Part shown: positions 51,897 through 62,014 of the stretch, in pieces | How positions within the stretch are numbered: the stretch's first letter is position 1 | How the letters are laid out: every line of letters begins with the position of its first letter | NCBI RefSeq assembly: GCF_003626635.1 | Contig: NZ_RAZT01000006.1 | Location: forward strand, 354,791 to 418,790 | Length of the DNA stretch: 64,000 nt | Source of the DNA: Micromonospora musae | Lineage (GTDB): Bacteria > Actinomycetota > Actinomycetes > Mycobacteriales > Micromonosporaceae | Direction of reading: 5' to 3' | Translations under genes and position numbers: made by a program | The notes under the pieces: model-generated | Seen by the model: only the letters and a program-made list of their open reading frames with translations | The model's database searches: none | Told to the model about the DNA's origin: nothing

Positions 51897-53486
51897 TTAC
51901 CGTGGTCCCGACCGGCGCAGCGAGGTGAGCAGGTCGGCGACCTCTGTGATGCTCGGGTTCGCGGCGTTGTTCAGCCTCTTCAGGTCGGCAAGCAGCGCCG
52001 ACAGGGTCTGCTCGGCCGCCTGTCGCTGACCGGCGCCAAGTTGCAGGAGACCGATCTGACGGCGTAGTTCGAGAGTGCGTGGATCGTCGTCGCCGTGGAC
52101 CTGCCGCTGATCATTGAGCAGGTCGCTGAGCTGCCGCAGCGCCTGGTTGGTCTGCCCGGTCAGGGCGTGGCAGGTCGCCTCCCTCAGGCGGCAGCGCAGC
52201 AGTAGGTCAACCTCCGCGCTCTCGGCCGCGGAGAGGTCGACAGCGAGTTCGTGATAGGCCGGCGCCGCACGGTGATAGTCACCGCCCTCGAACAGGGTCT
52301 CGGCAAGCTGGAACCGCAGGCTGACGACATCACGGTCGACGGCGCCAAAGGTACGGCTGGCGGGGCCAGCCGCCTGGTCGAGGACCTCGGCCGCCTGGCT
52401 GTAGCGGGACTGTCGGACGAGCGCAATGGCTTCGCTGCGAGCCCGGTCCAAATCGCTGCGACGAAGTCGCGCCGACGGTGGCGCCGGCTCCGCCTGTGGT
52501 GCGGGCTCGACAGGATGCTGCGGCGGTTGCGGCACCGGGGCCTCTGCAACGGTGGTCGGATCGGCGAAGACGCGGCTGAGCACACCTGCGTACATGCGTA
52601 CCGGGCTTGTGACCGTGGGAGCGTCGAGCGCTCCGGGCAGCCCCACGAGGCCGGTGGCGAAGGGCAGCAACCGCTCGTAGACGACGTCCGCGTTCGCCGG
52701 GCGGGACTGTGGCTTCTTCTCGAGAAGGTCGAGCACCAGGCGTTCCAGCGCCACCGGCACGTCGGCGCACAGCGAGCGCAGCGGAGGCGGCTTCTCCCGC
52801 ACCTGCTTGCTCATCACCGAGTAGGACGTGGATCCGGTGAACACGTGCGTGCCGGAGAGCATCTCGTGCAGAGTGCAGCCGAGTGCGTAAAGGTCAGTGG
52901 CGGGGCTGCTGAGGTTCGCTTCGACCTGTTCGGGGGCCATGTAGGCGGGTGTGCCGAGAGGCTGGCCGGTGTGGGTGATTTTGGAGAAGTCGGCGAGGGT
53001 TGGTGCAACGGCGAGCCCGAAGTCGAGCACCTTGACTCGACCGTCGGGTTCGAGCATGAGGTTGTTCGGTTTGAGATCGCGGTGCACCAGTGACGCGCGG
53101 TGGGCTGCGGCCAGCACCGCGCAGACCTGGGCGGCGATCGCGGCCGCCCATCCGATCGGCAAGGCGCCCTGCTCGGCGACGAGGTCGGCCACGCTGAGGC
53201 CATGGATGCGCTGCATGACCAGGAAGGGACGTCCGTCGTCGTCGACGCCGACGTCGTACACGGCGGGGACCCCAGGATGTTCGAGCCGGGCGGTGATGCG
53301 TGATTCCCGGACGAAGCGACGGATGTGCTCGTCGTCGCGTGTCCCGTCGGGGAACCGAATGAACTTGACCGCGATCTCCCGGTCAAGCTTGGTGTCCCGC
53401 CCGAGCCACACCTCACCCATACCGCCCCGAGCGAGTGGGAAGTCCTCCAACTCGTAACGCCCGTTGCTCAACGTTCGCCCCGTCAC
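51897..53486 (-). CDS. Ser/Thr protein kinase with TPR-like C-domain
   Basis: A 529-residue cytosolic Hanks-type kinase. Gly-rich loop ARGGMGEVWLG, Lys41 (IAVKFIRF), HRDLKPNNLM at 135, DFG at 155 and GTPAYMAPEQ show a complete active kinase. After a Pro-rich linker the C-terminal 180 residues are TPR-like helices (QSRYSQAAEVLDQAAG, FEGGDYHRAAPAYHELA, ALTGQTNQALRQL). No membrane helix is present, unlike housekeeping PknB kinases. It is the last gene of the DISARM operon, 37 bases after the methylase. It may phosphorylate a defence component, as the PglW kinase does in phage-growth-limitation loci; that parallel is inferred. Confidence 0.88.
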   Translation of the reverse strand: MTGRTLSNGRYELEDFPLARGGMGEVWLGRDTKLDREIAVKFIRFPDGTRDDEHIRRFVRESRITARLEHPGVPAVYDVGVDDDGRPFLVMQRIHGLSVADLVAEQGALPIGWAAAIAAQVCAVLAAAHRASLVHRDLKPNNLMLEPDGRVKVLDFGLAVAPTLADFSKITHTGQPLGTPAYMAPEQVEANLSSPATDLYALGCTLHEMLSGTHVFTGSTSYSVMSKQVREKPPPLRSLCADVPVALERLVLDLLEKKPQSRPANADVVYERLLPFATGLVGLPGALDAPTVTSPVRMYAGVLSRVFADPTTVAEAPVPQPPQHPVEPAPQAEPAPPSARLRRSDLDRARSEAIALVRQSRYSQAAEVLDQAAGPASRTFGAVDRDVVSLRFQLAETLFEGGDYHRAAPAYHELAVDLSAAESAEVDLLLRCRLREATCHALTGQTNQALRQLSDLLNDQRQVHGDDDPRTLELRRQIGLLQLGAGQRQAAEQTLSALLADLKRLNNAANPSITEVADLLTSLRRSGPR

Positions 53487-53523
53487 AGCCCCTCCTGAGC
53501 CCCCACGGCGATGGGCATGATGT

Positions 53524-55485
53524 TCACGCGCTGCTCCTCGCAGGTCGTAGGCTGCCGTCAGCGAGACCTGCGAATCCTAGTGACACAAGCGACTCTGCGA
53601 GTTCCGCCGCCTCTCGCGCCGATCGTTGGAAAGCCGACAACGTTTGGAATGCCTGGGCGTACTCGTGTTGCGCATCGAGAGGAAGCCGGAGCAGCCGCGC
53701 GCGGTGCAGATCGGCACGAGCTGAACCGGACGAGGTGCGGGCAGCCTGCGCGATGCGGATGAAGCCCGCGAGAAAGTACGGGTCGAGACGCTGCGGATCA
53801 ACGCGGAACAGGAGCAGGTGCGGGCCGAGCAGCATCCCGTCCTCGCTGAGCACGCGGACGGCCGAGTGACGTCCGGGCGGCAGGGCGACGACGTCTCCCC
53901 GCCGCAGCTCGATGATACCGGGCGCGATGTCGGCAGCCCCCGAGGGCGGCCGGTCGAGTCGGACATCTCTTGCCGTGAGCACGGGTAGGCCACCGCCGTC
54001 GGTGAGCATGCCCATCGGAGCCTGACGGATCGACAGCGCACCGGCCTTCGCCAACTCAGCAACAGTCGTGGTCGGCAGAGGTTCACCGGCCAGAGGCGCT
54101 GACAGGTCCGGAAGCGTGTCCGCGAGTGTGCGGGCCGCCGTGTACAGCCGGGTGCGAGCCGGCCGGAAGGCCACGCCCGCGTGGGCCGGTTTCGCGGCGA
54201 CGTGCCGCGCCGGACTCAGATCAGTCTCTTCGTCGAGCAGGTCGACGATCCGCACCGAGCGGGCTGGCCCGGGCAGATCAGATTCGGGGTCGGCCCGAAA
54301 GGACCACCAGATGTCCCGGATGATGTCGCGGTCTCCGGTGGCGTCGAGCAGCAGCACGTGTGTGTGGTCGACGCCGTCGGGGCGGCACAGGACCCACAGG
54401 TCGGTGCCGGATGCCGTCGTACCCCAGCCGGGGAGGCTGATGATCGCGCGGAGCACACCGGCGCGCAGCAGGTTCGCCCGGATGCGGCGGCCGGGGCGAC
54501 GGTGGGCGGCCGCAGCCGGCATCAGGATCGCGGCGTGCCCGCCCGGCTTGACGTGGGCGAGACAGTGCTGGAGCCAGGCCAGCTCCGGCTCGCTGCGAGG
54601 TGGCATCCCGTAGGTCCAACGCGAGTCTGTCGTGAGGTCGTCGTATCCCCACGAGCGTTCGCCGAAGGGCGGGTTGCATATCACCGCCTCGAACAACTCG
54701 CCGGGGAAGGCGTCGTGGCGCAACGAGTCGCCGACAGCCAGCCGGGGTTGAGCACCGTGCAGCAGCAGACGCGCGACGGCCAGCCGAGCTGCGGTGAGGT
54801 TGATTTCCTGCCCGGAGACGAGCGCGGCGCCCGTGGCGCGCCCGGCCCGAAGAAGCGTGCCCAGTCCGCACGCCGGGTCGAGCACCCGGCTGCCGGTCGA
54901 CCCGGTCAACGACACCATGAGGTCGGCCACCCATGAGGGTGTGACCGTGTGCCGACGGGAGTGAACCTCGAGATAGCGCTTGCAGAGAAAGTCGAAGACT
55001 TCGGCGGCGCTGTCCCGTTCCGCCGCCTGGGCAGTCAGGCGGATTATGGTGACGGCGTCCACGTCCGGCACGTCGGTGATCAGGCCTTCGAACTCCGGCA
55101 GGACGCTTCGAAGCAGATCCACGAGAGAACCTGCGACCACAGGCTCGGGCTGGTCGGCGAGGGCTTTCCACCGCTCAGGCGCCCGTTCGAGGACCACCAG
55201 AAACCCGCCGAGATAGCCGATCCGGTCACCCAGCTCCAAGTCGGCTGATGAACCACGCAACGCCTGCCACAGCCGGTCCCGGGGTGTGATGTCGTATGGC
55301 TTACCGTGCCGGGCGAGCCACTCTTCGACGTCCCGCAACGCGTACAGCGGGCTCGCCGAGGTCCCTCCGGCAGGTTGCGGGAAGTCCGGGAAGCGGCGAC
55401 GCCAGTTGCTGACCGCCGCGCGGCCGACACCCGCCAGCCGGGCGATGTCGCTGCTGGCTACGGTCGCGCCGTCTGCGCTGGACAC
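53524..55485 (-). CDS. HTH-fused N6-adenine DNA methylase (HsdM-like)
   Basis: A 653-residue protein. Residues 1-65 are a helix-turn-helix (SSDIARLAGVGRAAVSNWRR, YALRDVEEWLARHGK). A helical bundle leads to an HsdM-type methylase: motif I VLDPACGLGTLLRAG, then VSGQEINLTAARLAVARLL and catalytic motif IV CNPPFGER. The C-terminal 180 residues (VLTARDVRLDRPPSGA, GDVVALPPGRHSAVRVL) resemble a specificity (HsdS-like) half. It therefore may recognise and methylate DNA by itself. It begins 3 bases after drmC and has no restriction subunit, which fits a self-marking enzyme for the operon. All catalytic motifs are intact. Confidence 0.88.
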   Translation of the reverse strand: MSSADGATVASSDIARLAGVGRAAVSNWRRRFPDFPQPAGGTSASPLYALRDVEEWLARHGKPYDITPRDRLWQALRGSSADLELGDRIGYLGGFLVVLERAPERWKALADQPEPVVAGSLVDLLRSVLPEFEGLITDVPDVDAVTIIRLTAQAAERDSAAEVFDFLCKRYLEVHSRRHTVTPSWVADLMVSLTGSTGSRVLDPACGLGTLLRAGRATGAALVSGQEINLTAARLAVARLLLHGAQPRLAVGDSLRHDAFPGELFEAVICNPPFGERSWGYDDLTTDSRWTYGMPPRSEPELAWLQHCLAHVKPGGHAAILMPAAAAHRRPGRRIRANLLRAGVLRAIISLPGWGTTASGTDLWVLCRPDGVDHTHVLLLDATGDRDIIRDIWWSFRADPESDLPGPARSVRIVDLLDEETDLSPARHVAAKPAHAGVAFRPARTRLYTAARTLADTLPDLSAPLAGEPLPTTTVAELAKAGALSIRQAPMGMLTDGGGLPVLTARDVRLDRPPSGAADIAPGIIELRRGDVVALPPGRHSAVRVLSEDGMLLGPHLLLFRVDPQRLDPYFLAGFIRIAQAARTSSGSARADLHRARLLRLPLDAQHEYAQAFQTLSAFQRSAREAAELAESLVSLGFAGLADGSLRPARSSA

Positions 55486-55488
55486 CGG

Positions 55489-56271
55489 TCACCTCCCCTG
55501 ACTGGTTGACGGAAACCGGGCCAGCACGCCTCGGCTCTGGAGCTCGGCGATGTGCTCGGCCGCGCGTTGCGGTGCCGTCCCTCCCCGGATCAGCAGGCCG
55601 GCCTCGACGTTCCGGTTCACACCCGACTGCGTCAGGTTTGCGCTCGACACCAACAAGACCCGCCGGTCGGCGACCGCGATCTTGGCATGCATCTTGGCTC
55701 GTTCCTCGGCCCGCTGCTCGACGGGCCAGTGCCACAGCTGCGCACCGGGCACCTCAGCGAACGCGCTGGCCGGCTCGGCGCCGGTGAGCGCACCGCGCGC
55801 TCCAGCCAGCGTCTCGGTCACGACCGTGACCGTCACGCCTCTGTCGACCGCCGCCGTCAACGCCGCCAACAGTGGCGCATACCTCGTCGCCGAGTACGTC
55901 ATCAACAGCAGCTCGGCGCGCGCCTCCGCAACCAGGTCGACCAACACCTGGGCGGTGGCGCGGACCGGCACCGGGTGGCTGCTCGGCCCGCTCCAGACCG
56001 ACTCGATCCGCACCGCCGCCGACCGCTGGGCATGGCCGGCAGCCAGCCCGCGCAGGTAGGCCGCCGCCTCCGCATCCGACACCCCCGACGTCCGCTGCGC
56101 GGCCAGCACCGCCCCAGCAGCCTCGACGAAGCCGGACACCGGGACGGCATGCCGCAGCGCCTGCTCCGGCCAGCCGTCGCCCATGCGGTCCGCCAACATG
56201 CGCAGATGTGCCGGGCCGAGCCGGTGCGCTGCAGCCTCGGCCGCCGCTTCGAACGCCGAATTCCAGGTCAC
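55489..56271 (-). CDS. drmC: DISARM protein DrmC (phospholipase D-like nuclease)
   Basis: A 260-residue PLD-superfamily protein. The single HKD motif is MHAKIAVADRRVLLVSSANL (His195, Lys197, Asp202), implying a dimeric active site. An N-terminal helical domain (residues 1-85) precedes the catalytic fold. DrmC follows DrmB in known DISARM loci, as here, where its ATG overlaps the drmB stop (ATGA). In published systems DrmC is dispensable for some protection; it may degrade DNA. Confidence 0.88.
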   Translation of the reverse strand: MTWNSAFEAAAEAAAHRLGPAHLRMLADRMGDGWPEQALRHAVPVSGFVEAAGAVLAAQRTSGVSDAEAAAYLRGLAAGHAQRSAAVRIESVWSGPSSHPVPVRATAQVLVDLVAEARAELLLMTYSATRYAPLLAALTAAVDRGVTVTVVTETLAGARGALTGAEPASAFAEVPGAQLWHWPVEQRAEERAKMHAKIAVADRRVLLVSSANLTQSGVNRNVEAGLLIRGGTAPQRAAEHIAELQSRGVLARFPSTSQGR

Positions 56272-58166
56272 GGCAGCTCAGGGAAGAGCGCCAGATCCGG
56301 GTTGTCGATCGGTACGACGAACCGGCGGTCGAGGAACCGGTTGCCCCGTTCGCAGGTCGTCTCGGAGACGAACAGGCAGACGTGGCAGGCAGCGCCGTGA
56401 AGGAACTCCTCCGGGTGGTGCGGGAGCCGCTCGGCGCAGAGCGGATCCGACGAGCAGTGCATGGCATCGTTCAGCGCCCGCCTGGTGAGGCGAACCAGAT
56501 GATCATGCTCCGCGAGAGACACCAGACCGCCGAGGGTCCCCTCCGCGTCCGGCACGGCCGTGTAGATCAGGATCCCGGCGCGCGGATCCTCGGGGGTGCT
56601 CGTGTAGATGCGCTCCGACAGGCTTGCCGAGCTGTAGCCGCATTCCAGGGCGATGGTGCGGATCAGCAGGTGCGACAGGGTGTGCAGGGCGATGTACCGC
56701 TCCCCCGGCCAGTGACGCATCCGGTCGAAGCCACCCCGAATGCGGCCCGAGTAGCGGCTCTCCCGGAACCGTCCGTACGCCTCCCGGTGGGTCTCCATGG
56801 TCTCTGTGTCGGTGACCCGCCGCTCCCACTCAACGAGCAGGTCCTCCGGCAGCCGAAGGAAGATGCCTTCCCCCCGCACCTCGCTGGCTGGCACCCATTC
56901 CGGGGTGGCTTTGGACAGCGGCGCCCGCCAGACGAGGTCGGGGTCCATCGGGTCGGGGGCGTCGAGGCGGGTGAAACCGACGAGCGCGCGGACCTCGCGC
57001 AGCCGTTCGGCCTGGATGACGTCGGCGTAGATCTCCTTCAGTTCGCCCGGCACGCCGTCCGGGTCCCGCCGCAGGGTGAAGTCGGGGGTGGCGGGCGGCA
57101 GTTCGCCGGCGGCGAAGATCTCCCACTCCGGGGTGTGCAGATCCGGGTAGCCGTTCTCGTCGTCATCGCTCTTGGGACCGCTGCGGTGCCGCTCGACCGC
57201 CACCCAAATCTGTTCGTCGGTCCAACGCTCAAACTCGCGCTGCACCACGGGTACGGCGGTGCGGGCGAACTTGAGGAACGCGGGGCTCTCCATGCCCTCG
57301 AAGGTTGACCAGTGCTGCTCGACCTTGGTCTGCAGCTCGCTGGCACCCGTGCGTGGCACGGCGAGCGCGGAGAGCGTCTGCGCGAACCACTGGTTGGACG
57401 CACCGACTACCAGCAGCTTCAGCTCGCCCTTGCACGCCCCCGGCTCGAAGTCGCCCAGGTGCGCCCGCCGGCCGCGGCAGCGGGGCAGCTTGTCGGTGCC
57501 GCGCTGGCCGAGGACCTCCTTCATGTTGCGGCGGGCGCCGCACGGCACGCACCGGATCTCGACGTTGGCGCCGAGGTTGCCGCCCCGGTCATCCATCCGC
57601 AGCTTGGGGTGGCTGGCGTTGGGGCAGTTGCCGCCCTGGTGCACGTACTGCACGTACGGGAAGTCGTCGAGGTGGCCGGCCGTGCAGGCGAGCACGAACC
57701 GGGCCGCCACCGCCATGGGCCGCCGGCCGGATTTCTTCCGCCCGCACACCGTGTGGAAAAAGCGTGCCTCGTGCGGCTTGCGGGCCTTGGCGTTCTCGAA
57801 TCCGAAGACGCCTCCGTCGATCGGGGCCAGTTCGTCACAGGCGGTGCAGCGCAGCCAGCCGGGGAAGGGCGTGATCGGCACACCGACCTTGGCCGCCGGG
57901 CCGTTGGGCTGCTGGTCGGCGCCGTCTATCCACGGCGCCGGCCGCAGTTCCTTCACCGACTTCTGCTTGAGCAGTTTGCGCACGGCGGCGAGCAGCCGGG
58001 GCTCTTCGATCGGCTCCCAGTCCGGCACGGCGTTGTGGTTCCAGTCGTCGAGGCCACGCACCAGCACGGAGAAGTTCGGCAGGTCGACGATCGCGCCGAC
58101 GCCGGTGGTGAACATCAGGTGGCTGGGGCGGACCGACCCGACCCGCCGGAAGTGCTTGCCCGCCAT
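56268..58166 (-). CDS. drmB: DISARM protein DrmB (DUF1998)
   Basis: A 632-residue protein with the DUF1998 domain in the last 130 residues (ALECGYSSASLSERIYTS, AGILIYTAVPDAEGTLGGL, and Cys-rich CSSDPLC and GAACHVCLFVSETTCERGN). Additional Cys pairs near residues 110 and 205-235 (CTACDEL, CVPCGARRN) suggest zinc sites. In DISARM it forms a complex with the helicase DrmA that senses incoming DNA ends. Its ATG overlaps the drmA stop by one base and its stop overlaps drmC. Confidence 0.9.
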   Translation of the reverse strand: MAGKHFRRVGSVRPSHLMFTTGVGAIVDLPNFSVLVRGLDDWNHNAVPDWEPIEEPRLLAAVRKLLKQKSVKELRPAPWIDGADQQPNGPAAKVGVPITPFPGWLRCTACDELAPIDGGVFGFENAKARKPHEARFFHTVCGRKKSGRRPMAVAARFVLACTAGHLDDFPYVQYVHQGGNCPNASHPKLRMDDRGGNLGANVEIRCVPCGARRNMKEVLGQRGTDKLPRCRGRRAHLGDFEPGACKGELKLLVVGASNQWFAQTLSALAVPRTGASELQTKVEQHWSTFEGMESPAFLKFARTAVPVVQREFERWTDEQIWVAVERHRSGPKSDDDENGYPDLHTPEWEIFAAGELPPATPDFTLRRDPDGVPGELKEIYADVIQAERLREVRALVGFTRLDAPDPMDPDLVWRAPLSKATPEWVPASEVRGEGIFLRLPEDLLVEWERRVTDTETMETHREAYGRFRESRYSGRIRGGFDRMRHWPGERYIALHTLSHLLIRTIALECGYSSASLSERIYTSTPEDPRAGILIYTAVPDAEGTLGGLVSLAEHDHLVRLTRRALNDAMHCSSDPLCAERLPHHPEEFLHGAACHVCLFVSETTCERGNRFLDRRFVVPIDNPDLALFPELP

Positions 58167-61100
58167 CAGTTCCCCTTCTCCGCGAGGGTTGACTCGCCCA
58201 GCTCGTCCCCGTCGGGAAGGTCCTCATCCCGCACGTCGTCACTCGGCGGCGGGCCGAATGACCACTCCGGTGCCCCGTACTGCGGGTCGAAGATCTTGTC
58301 GCTGGCCGGCAGCACCAGGTTGATTTCGTTCTCGGTCTCCCGCATGGACTGCCCGACGGTCAGGTCGGTCCACCGCTCGCCGCCCGCCACCGTGAGCAGC
58401 CCGGCGAGCTTCTGCTGCTTGAAAGTGCCCTCCGCGTAGCCCAGCCGAGTGGAGCCGGTCTTCCGTTTGTTCCATTCGTCCCGCAGGCGGTTGATCCGCT
58501 CCAGGAGGTAGTCCCGGCCGCGGTTGCCGGCGATGTCCTCGGCCCGCTGGAGGAACCGGTCGACGACCCGCTGCACCTCGGGGCCGCCGAGCGGCACGTC
58601 CTGCGCGTCGGTGTTGCGGGAGAATCCTTCCTCCGCGTTGCGCACGGCCGCGACCAGGGTCGCGGTCGTCTGTCGGTCCAGCGCCCGCCGCGTGTACGGG
58701 GTGACGGACAGCGCCTCCACCTGCCGGTAGAAGGTGGCGTGGTAGTACTCGAAGTCCTCGTAGTGGGCGAGGTCCCGGGGCCGGGTCCAGTTGTAGAGGG
58801 TCACCACCAGGCCGGGCCGGCGGGCGTCCCGACCGACCCGGGAGGACGCCTGGATGTACTCGGCGGTGTTCTTCGGCTGGCCGGTGACCACCATGAGACC
58901 GAACCGGGACACGTCCACGCCGACCTGGAGCATCGAGGTGGCGAGCACCGCGTCGACCGGGAGCAGTTGTCCATCGTTCTGCCGCTTGTAGAAGCGGTCG
59001 GTCACCGGGTGCAGGTTGAGCCGCGGGTTGGACGCGGTCTTGGCCTTCATGGCCTCCCGCATGTCCTCGAAGATGGCCTTCCGCCGCGTGGTCGTGTCGA
59101 TCTCCGGGTCGAAGCCGATTTCCAGCCGCTTGAGCACGTCGCTGATGTCTCCGGACGAGATCCGGGACGTCAGCTCCTGCACGTTGAGCATGTTCGGCCC
59201 GACGAGCCGATCGGAGAGGTCCTTGCGCCGGCCGTGGGTGCGGACACGCGTGGTCACATCGTCGTCGAGCAGGCGGCGCATGCCGGCCAGCTCGCGAGTG
59301 GCACTGAAGTAGCCGACAGTCGTCATGTACGGGTCGGCCGGCTTTCCGTACCTGTCGAACAAGGTCTGTCCGGCGAGCAGCAGGATCTCCGCGACCCGGA
59401 TCTCGGCGGATTTCATTCGGACGCCGTGAGCGCACACGCCCAGGTAGCGGCGGCCGGGGTTGGCGACGGTGACCGGCACTTGCTGGCTGAAGAACGTGTC
59501 GGTGATGTCGATGACCGGCGGCGGGAAGACGGCCAGGTCCCGGCCGAAGACGCCGAGCACCTGCTCCCGAGCCCGTTTGGTGGTGGCCGTGGAGGCGACA
59601 ATCTTCGGCCCGGCCTCGCGCCCGTCCGACAGCGGCCAGGTGCAGAGCTGGTCGACGGCCGCCTCGAAGAGGCCGACGACGGTGCCGAGCGCGCCCGAAA
59701 TGAGGTGCAGCTCGTCCTGGATGATCAGGTCCGGCGGGCGGAGCCGGATCACCGGCTGGCTGGTGACCGCCTCAAGGCTGCCCTTCTTGTTGTGCCGGTT
59801 GCCGCAGCCGGTCCGCGCGTCGAGGTCGTCGTGCCGGTAGCCGTGCCGGGGGCAGCGCTCGCGCACCCGCCCGAAGAGCAGGCCGGCGTAGCCGCGCCAC
59901 GGGAGCTGGGCGAGCTTGTCGACGGTGGCGATGACCAGGCTGGGGGCGTACCGGTAGATTTCCTCGTCGACGGTGAGGATCGGCAGGCCCTCGCTGCTGC
60001 GGGTGCGGGAGAACGGGCAGGCGTCGACGCCCTCCGCCTCCGAGCAGAACAGGAGAACGCGGCGCATGTCCTCCTTAGGCTCCAGGTCCCGCTCGGCGCG
60101 CAGCTTCGACCCGCACCACGGGCAGCTCAGCGTCTGCAGGACGTTCGTGAACTTGCCGTGCCCCGCCTCGCGCGCCTCCGCGACCTGCTCGGCCGCCTCG
60201 TCGAACCAGTTCGGCGAGACCCCACCGCCGACCCACAGCCCGATCCGGAACGGCTCCTTGCCCCAGGTGCGCTCGTCGCGCTGACGCAGCACCTCGGCGG
60301 CGCAGATCAGCGCGGCGGCCCGCTGGAACTGCTGCGCGGTGAGCAGCCGCAGCGTGTAGCGCATGAGCACGGCGACACCGGCCTCGCCGCTGCGAGCGTC
60401 CGCCCCAGAGCCGACCACGCCCTGAAGCCGGCGGATGGCGAAGGTGAACGCGGTCAGGCCCAGGTAGGCCTCGGTCTTGCCACCACCGGTCGGGAAGAAG
60501 AGCAGGTCGACGGTGGCGTCCCGGCTCGCGGCCCGCTCGGGGTGTGCCGGGTCGGTCAGCGACGGCAGGTTGAGCAGCACGAACGCGAGCTGGAACGGCC
60601 GCCAGGAGGCGGCAGCGGCGCCGCGCGCGTCGATGGCGGCCTTGGCCTCTGCGTACGTGAGGCCCTGCTCCTCCCGGAGCCGCGCGACCTCGCTGTGGCG
60701 GCGCTGCAACGCCATGGCCTCGTTGGCGAAGCGGAACGCGGCGAGCGCGTCTGCGTGCTTGTCCGCCTCCGGGTTGGTGAGCAGCGCGATCCCGGCGCGG
60801 ATGCGCCTCGCCGCCTTCGCGGCGTTCATGACGGCGGTCTGGGCGGCCTCGCGGAGCGCCTCGGGCAGGTCGGGGATCTTCGCGGCCTCGTCGTCGAGCC
60901 AGGACTCGTACCCGTCGGCGAGCGGCGCGAGGCCGGTGCGGAGCCGGTCGATGTCGGCGGTGGCGAGGGCGTCCATGGACAGCTCGACACCGGCCAGCGG
61001 CGTGCCCTTACCGACCGGGGCGACCGTGGCGGGCACGTTGTAGGTGGGCAGCCAGGTGGTGAAGAGCTTGTGGGCGCAGCGCTCGCCGTCGCGAACCCAA

Positions 61101-62014
61101 GGGTGCACGGCGACGTTGCGGCCAGAGGCGTAGCGGCGCTGCGACCGGTAGAGCAACCGCAGGTGCGCCTCCTCCAGGTCGTCGCCGACGCCCTTTACCC
61201 CGTCGAGCGGGTCGTCGATGGGCAGGAAGACGGCCGCGTGGCCGTCCAGCGCGGTCACGGTCAGCGCGGACTGGAAGAGCCACGCGGTGTCGGCGTTGCT
61301 CTCCGGTTCGCGCTGTGTGTTGATCAGCGCGAGCTGCACCACCCGTTGGCCGTCGCGTGGCCGGACCTCGACGGAGAGGTGCACCCCCGGCGCGTCCTGG
61401 TCGTCGACCGTCAGGGGGATCCGGTACGAGGTGTCGCCGTCGAGCCGGATCTCCTTGGCGTAGGAGACCGGTTCGCGGTACCAGACGCGGCGCTTCTTGC
61501 AATTCTCGTCCTCAGACTCGCGCAGGTCGTAGCGGCCCCACTCGGCGGTCACCGACAGCACATCGGTGTCGCCGGCGACGGCGAACGACAACCCCATCGA
61601 GGAGGCCCACATCTTGCCGAGGTTCTGCGGGGTGACCACCTCGGGCAGCTCGGCCTCGCTACCGTCGCCCTGGACGGCGGCGTCCACATCCTGCACCTCG
61701 GACGAGTCCCGGCGCTCGGTGCGCGGCCGCTGCTTCGGGCCGAGCATGCCGACGAGGTAGCGCTCGCGCGGCCCCATCGCGCCGGGGCGGAACTCCTCGT
61801 TCTCGCCGCCCCACGGGCCGAGCAGGTCCCGCCCGATCAACTCCTCCAGCTCGTCGCGCACCTGGTAGGAGGTGGCCTCCGTGAAGGTTTGCGGCACGTC
61901 GAGCGGCGGGATGAGCGACGGCTGATCGCCGTCGTCCTTGCCGGACAGGGACAGCGCCTGCTGCTCGCCACGGGGGTGCGGGAAGAGCCCGCCCTGTACG
62001 TCGACCATCACCAC
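58166..62014 (-). CDS. drmA: DISARM helicase DrmA
   Basis: A 1282-residue superfamily II helicase-like protein. The N-terminal 480 residues are DrmA-specific. Walker A is FFPTGGGKTEAYLG at about 507, Walker B IIQDELHLISG near residue 750, STATTKRA is motif III, and ASSRVGRDARRPG is motif VI. A Cys-rich insert (CPWCGSKL, CPRHGYRHDD) may bind zinc. Length and layout match DrmA of DISARM. The start overlaps the upstream methylase by 7 bases. With DrmB it forms the core that loads on foreign DNA. Confidence 0.93.
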   Translation of the reverse strand: MVMVDVQGGLFPHPRGEQQALSLSGKDDGDQPSLIPPLDVPQTFTEATSYQVRDELEELIGRDLLGPWGGENEEFRPGAMGPRERYLVGMLGPKQRPRTERRDSSEVQDVDAAVQGDGSEAELPEVVTPQNLGKMWASSMGLSFAVAGDTDVLSVTAEWGRYDLRESEDENCKKRRVWYREPVSYAKEIRLDGDTSYRIPLTVDDQDAPGVHLSVEVRPRDGQRVVQLALINTQREPESNADTAWLFQSALTVTALDGHAAVFLPIDDPLDGVKGVGDDLEEAHLRLLYRSQRRYASGRNVAVHPWVRDGERCAHKLFTTWLPTYNVPATVAPVGKGTPLAGVELSMDALATADIDRLRTGLAPLADGYESWLDDEAAKIPDLPEALREAAQTAVMNAAKAARRIRAGIALLTNPEADKHADALAAFRFANEAMALQRRHSEVARLREEQGLTYAEAKAAIDARGAAAASWRPFQLAFVLLNLPSLTDPAHPERAASRDATVDLLFFPTGGGKTEAYLGLTAFTFAIRRLQGVVGSGADARSGEAGVAVLMRYTLRLLTAQQFQRAAALICAAEVLRQRDERTWGKEPFRIGLWVGGGVSPNWFDEAAEQVAEAREAGHGKFTNVLQTLSCPWCGSKLRAERDLEPKEDMRRVLLFCSEAEGVDACPFSRTRSSEGLPILTVDEEIYRYAPSLVIATVDKLAQLPWRGYAGLLFGRVRERCPRHGYRHDDLDARTGCGNRHNKKGSLEAVTSQPVIRLRPPDLIIQDELHLISGALGTVVGLFEAAVDQLCTWPLSDGREAGPKIVASTATTKRAREQVLGVFGRDLAVFPPPVIDITDTFFSQQVPVTVANPGRRYLGVCAHGVRMKSAEIRVAEILLLAGQTLFDRYGKPADPYMTTVGYFSATRELAGMRRLLDDDVTTRVRTHGRRKDLSDRLVGPNMLNVQELTSRISSGDISDVLKRLEIGFDPEIDTTTRRKAIFEDMREAMKAKTASNPRLNLHPVTDRFYKRQNDGQLLPVDAVLATSMLQVGVDVSRFGLMVVTGQPKNTAEYIQASSRVGRDARRPGLVVTLYNWTRPRDLAHYEDFEYYHATFYRQVEALSVTPYTRRALDRQTTATLVAAVRNAEEGFSRNTDAQDVPLGGPEVQRVVDRFLQRAEDIAGNRGRDYLLERINRLRDEWNKRKTGSTRLGYAEGTFKQQKLAGLLTVAGGERWTDLTVGQSMRETENEINLVLPASDKIFDPQYGAPEWSFGPPPSDDVRDEDLPDGDELGESTLAEKGN

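Noticed and set aside
53524..55485. Ordinary type I restriction-modification system
   Set aside because: No hsdR or separate hsdS is present; the methylase is embedded in the DISARM operon with its own specificity-like tail.
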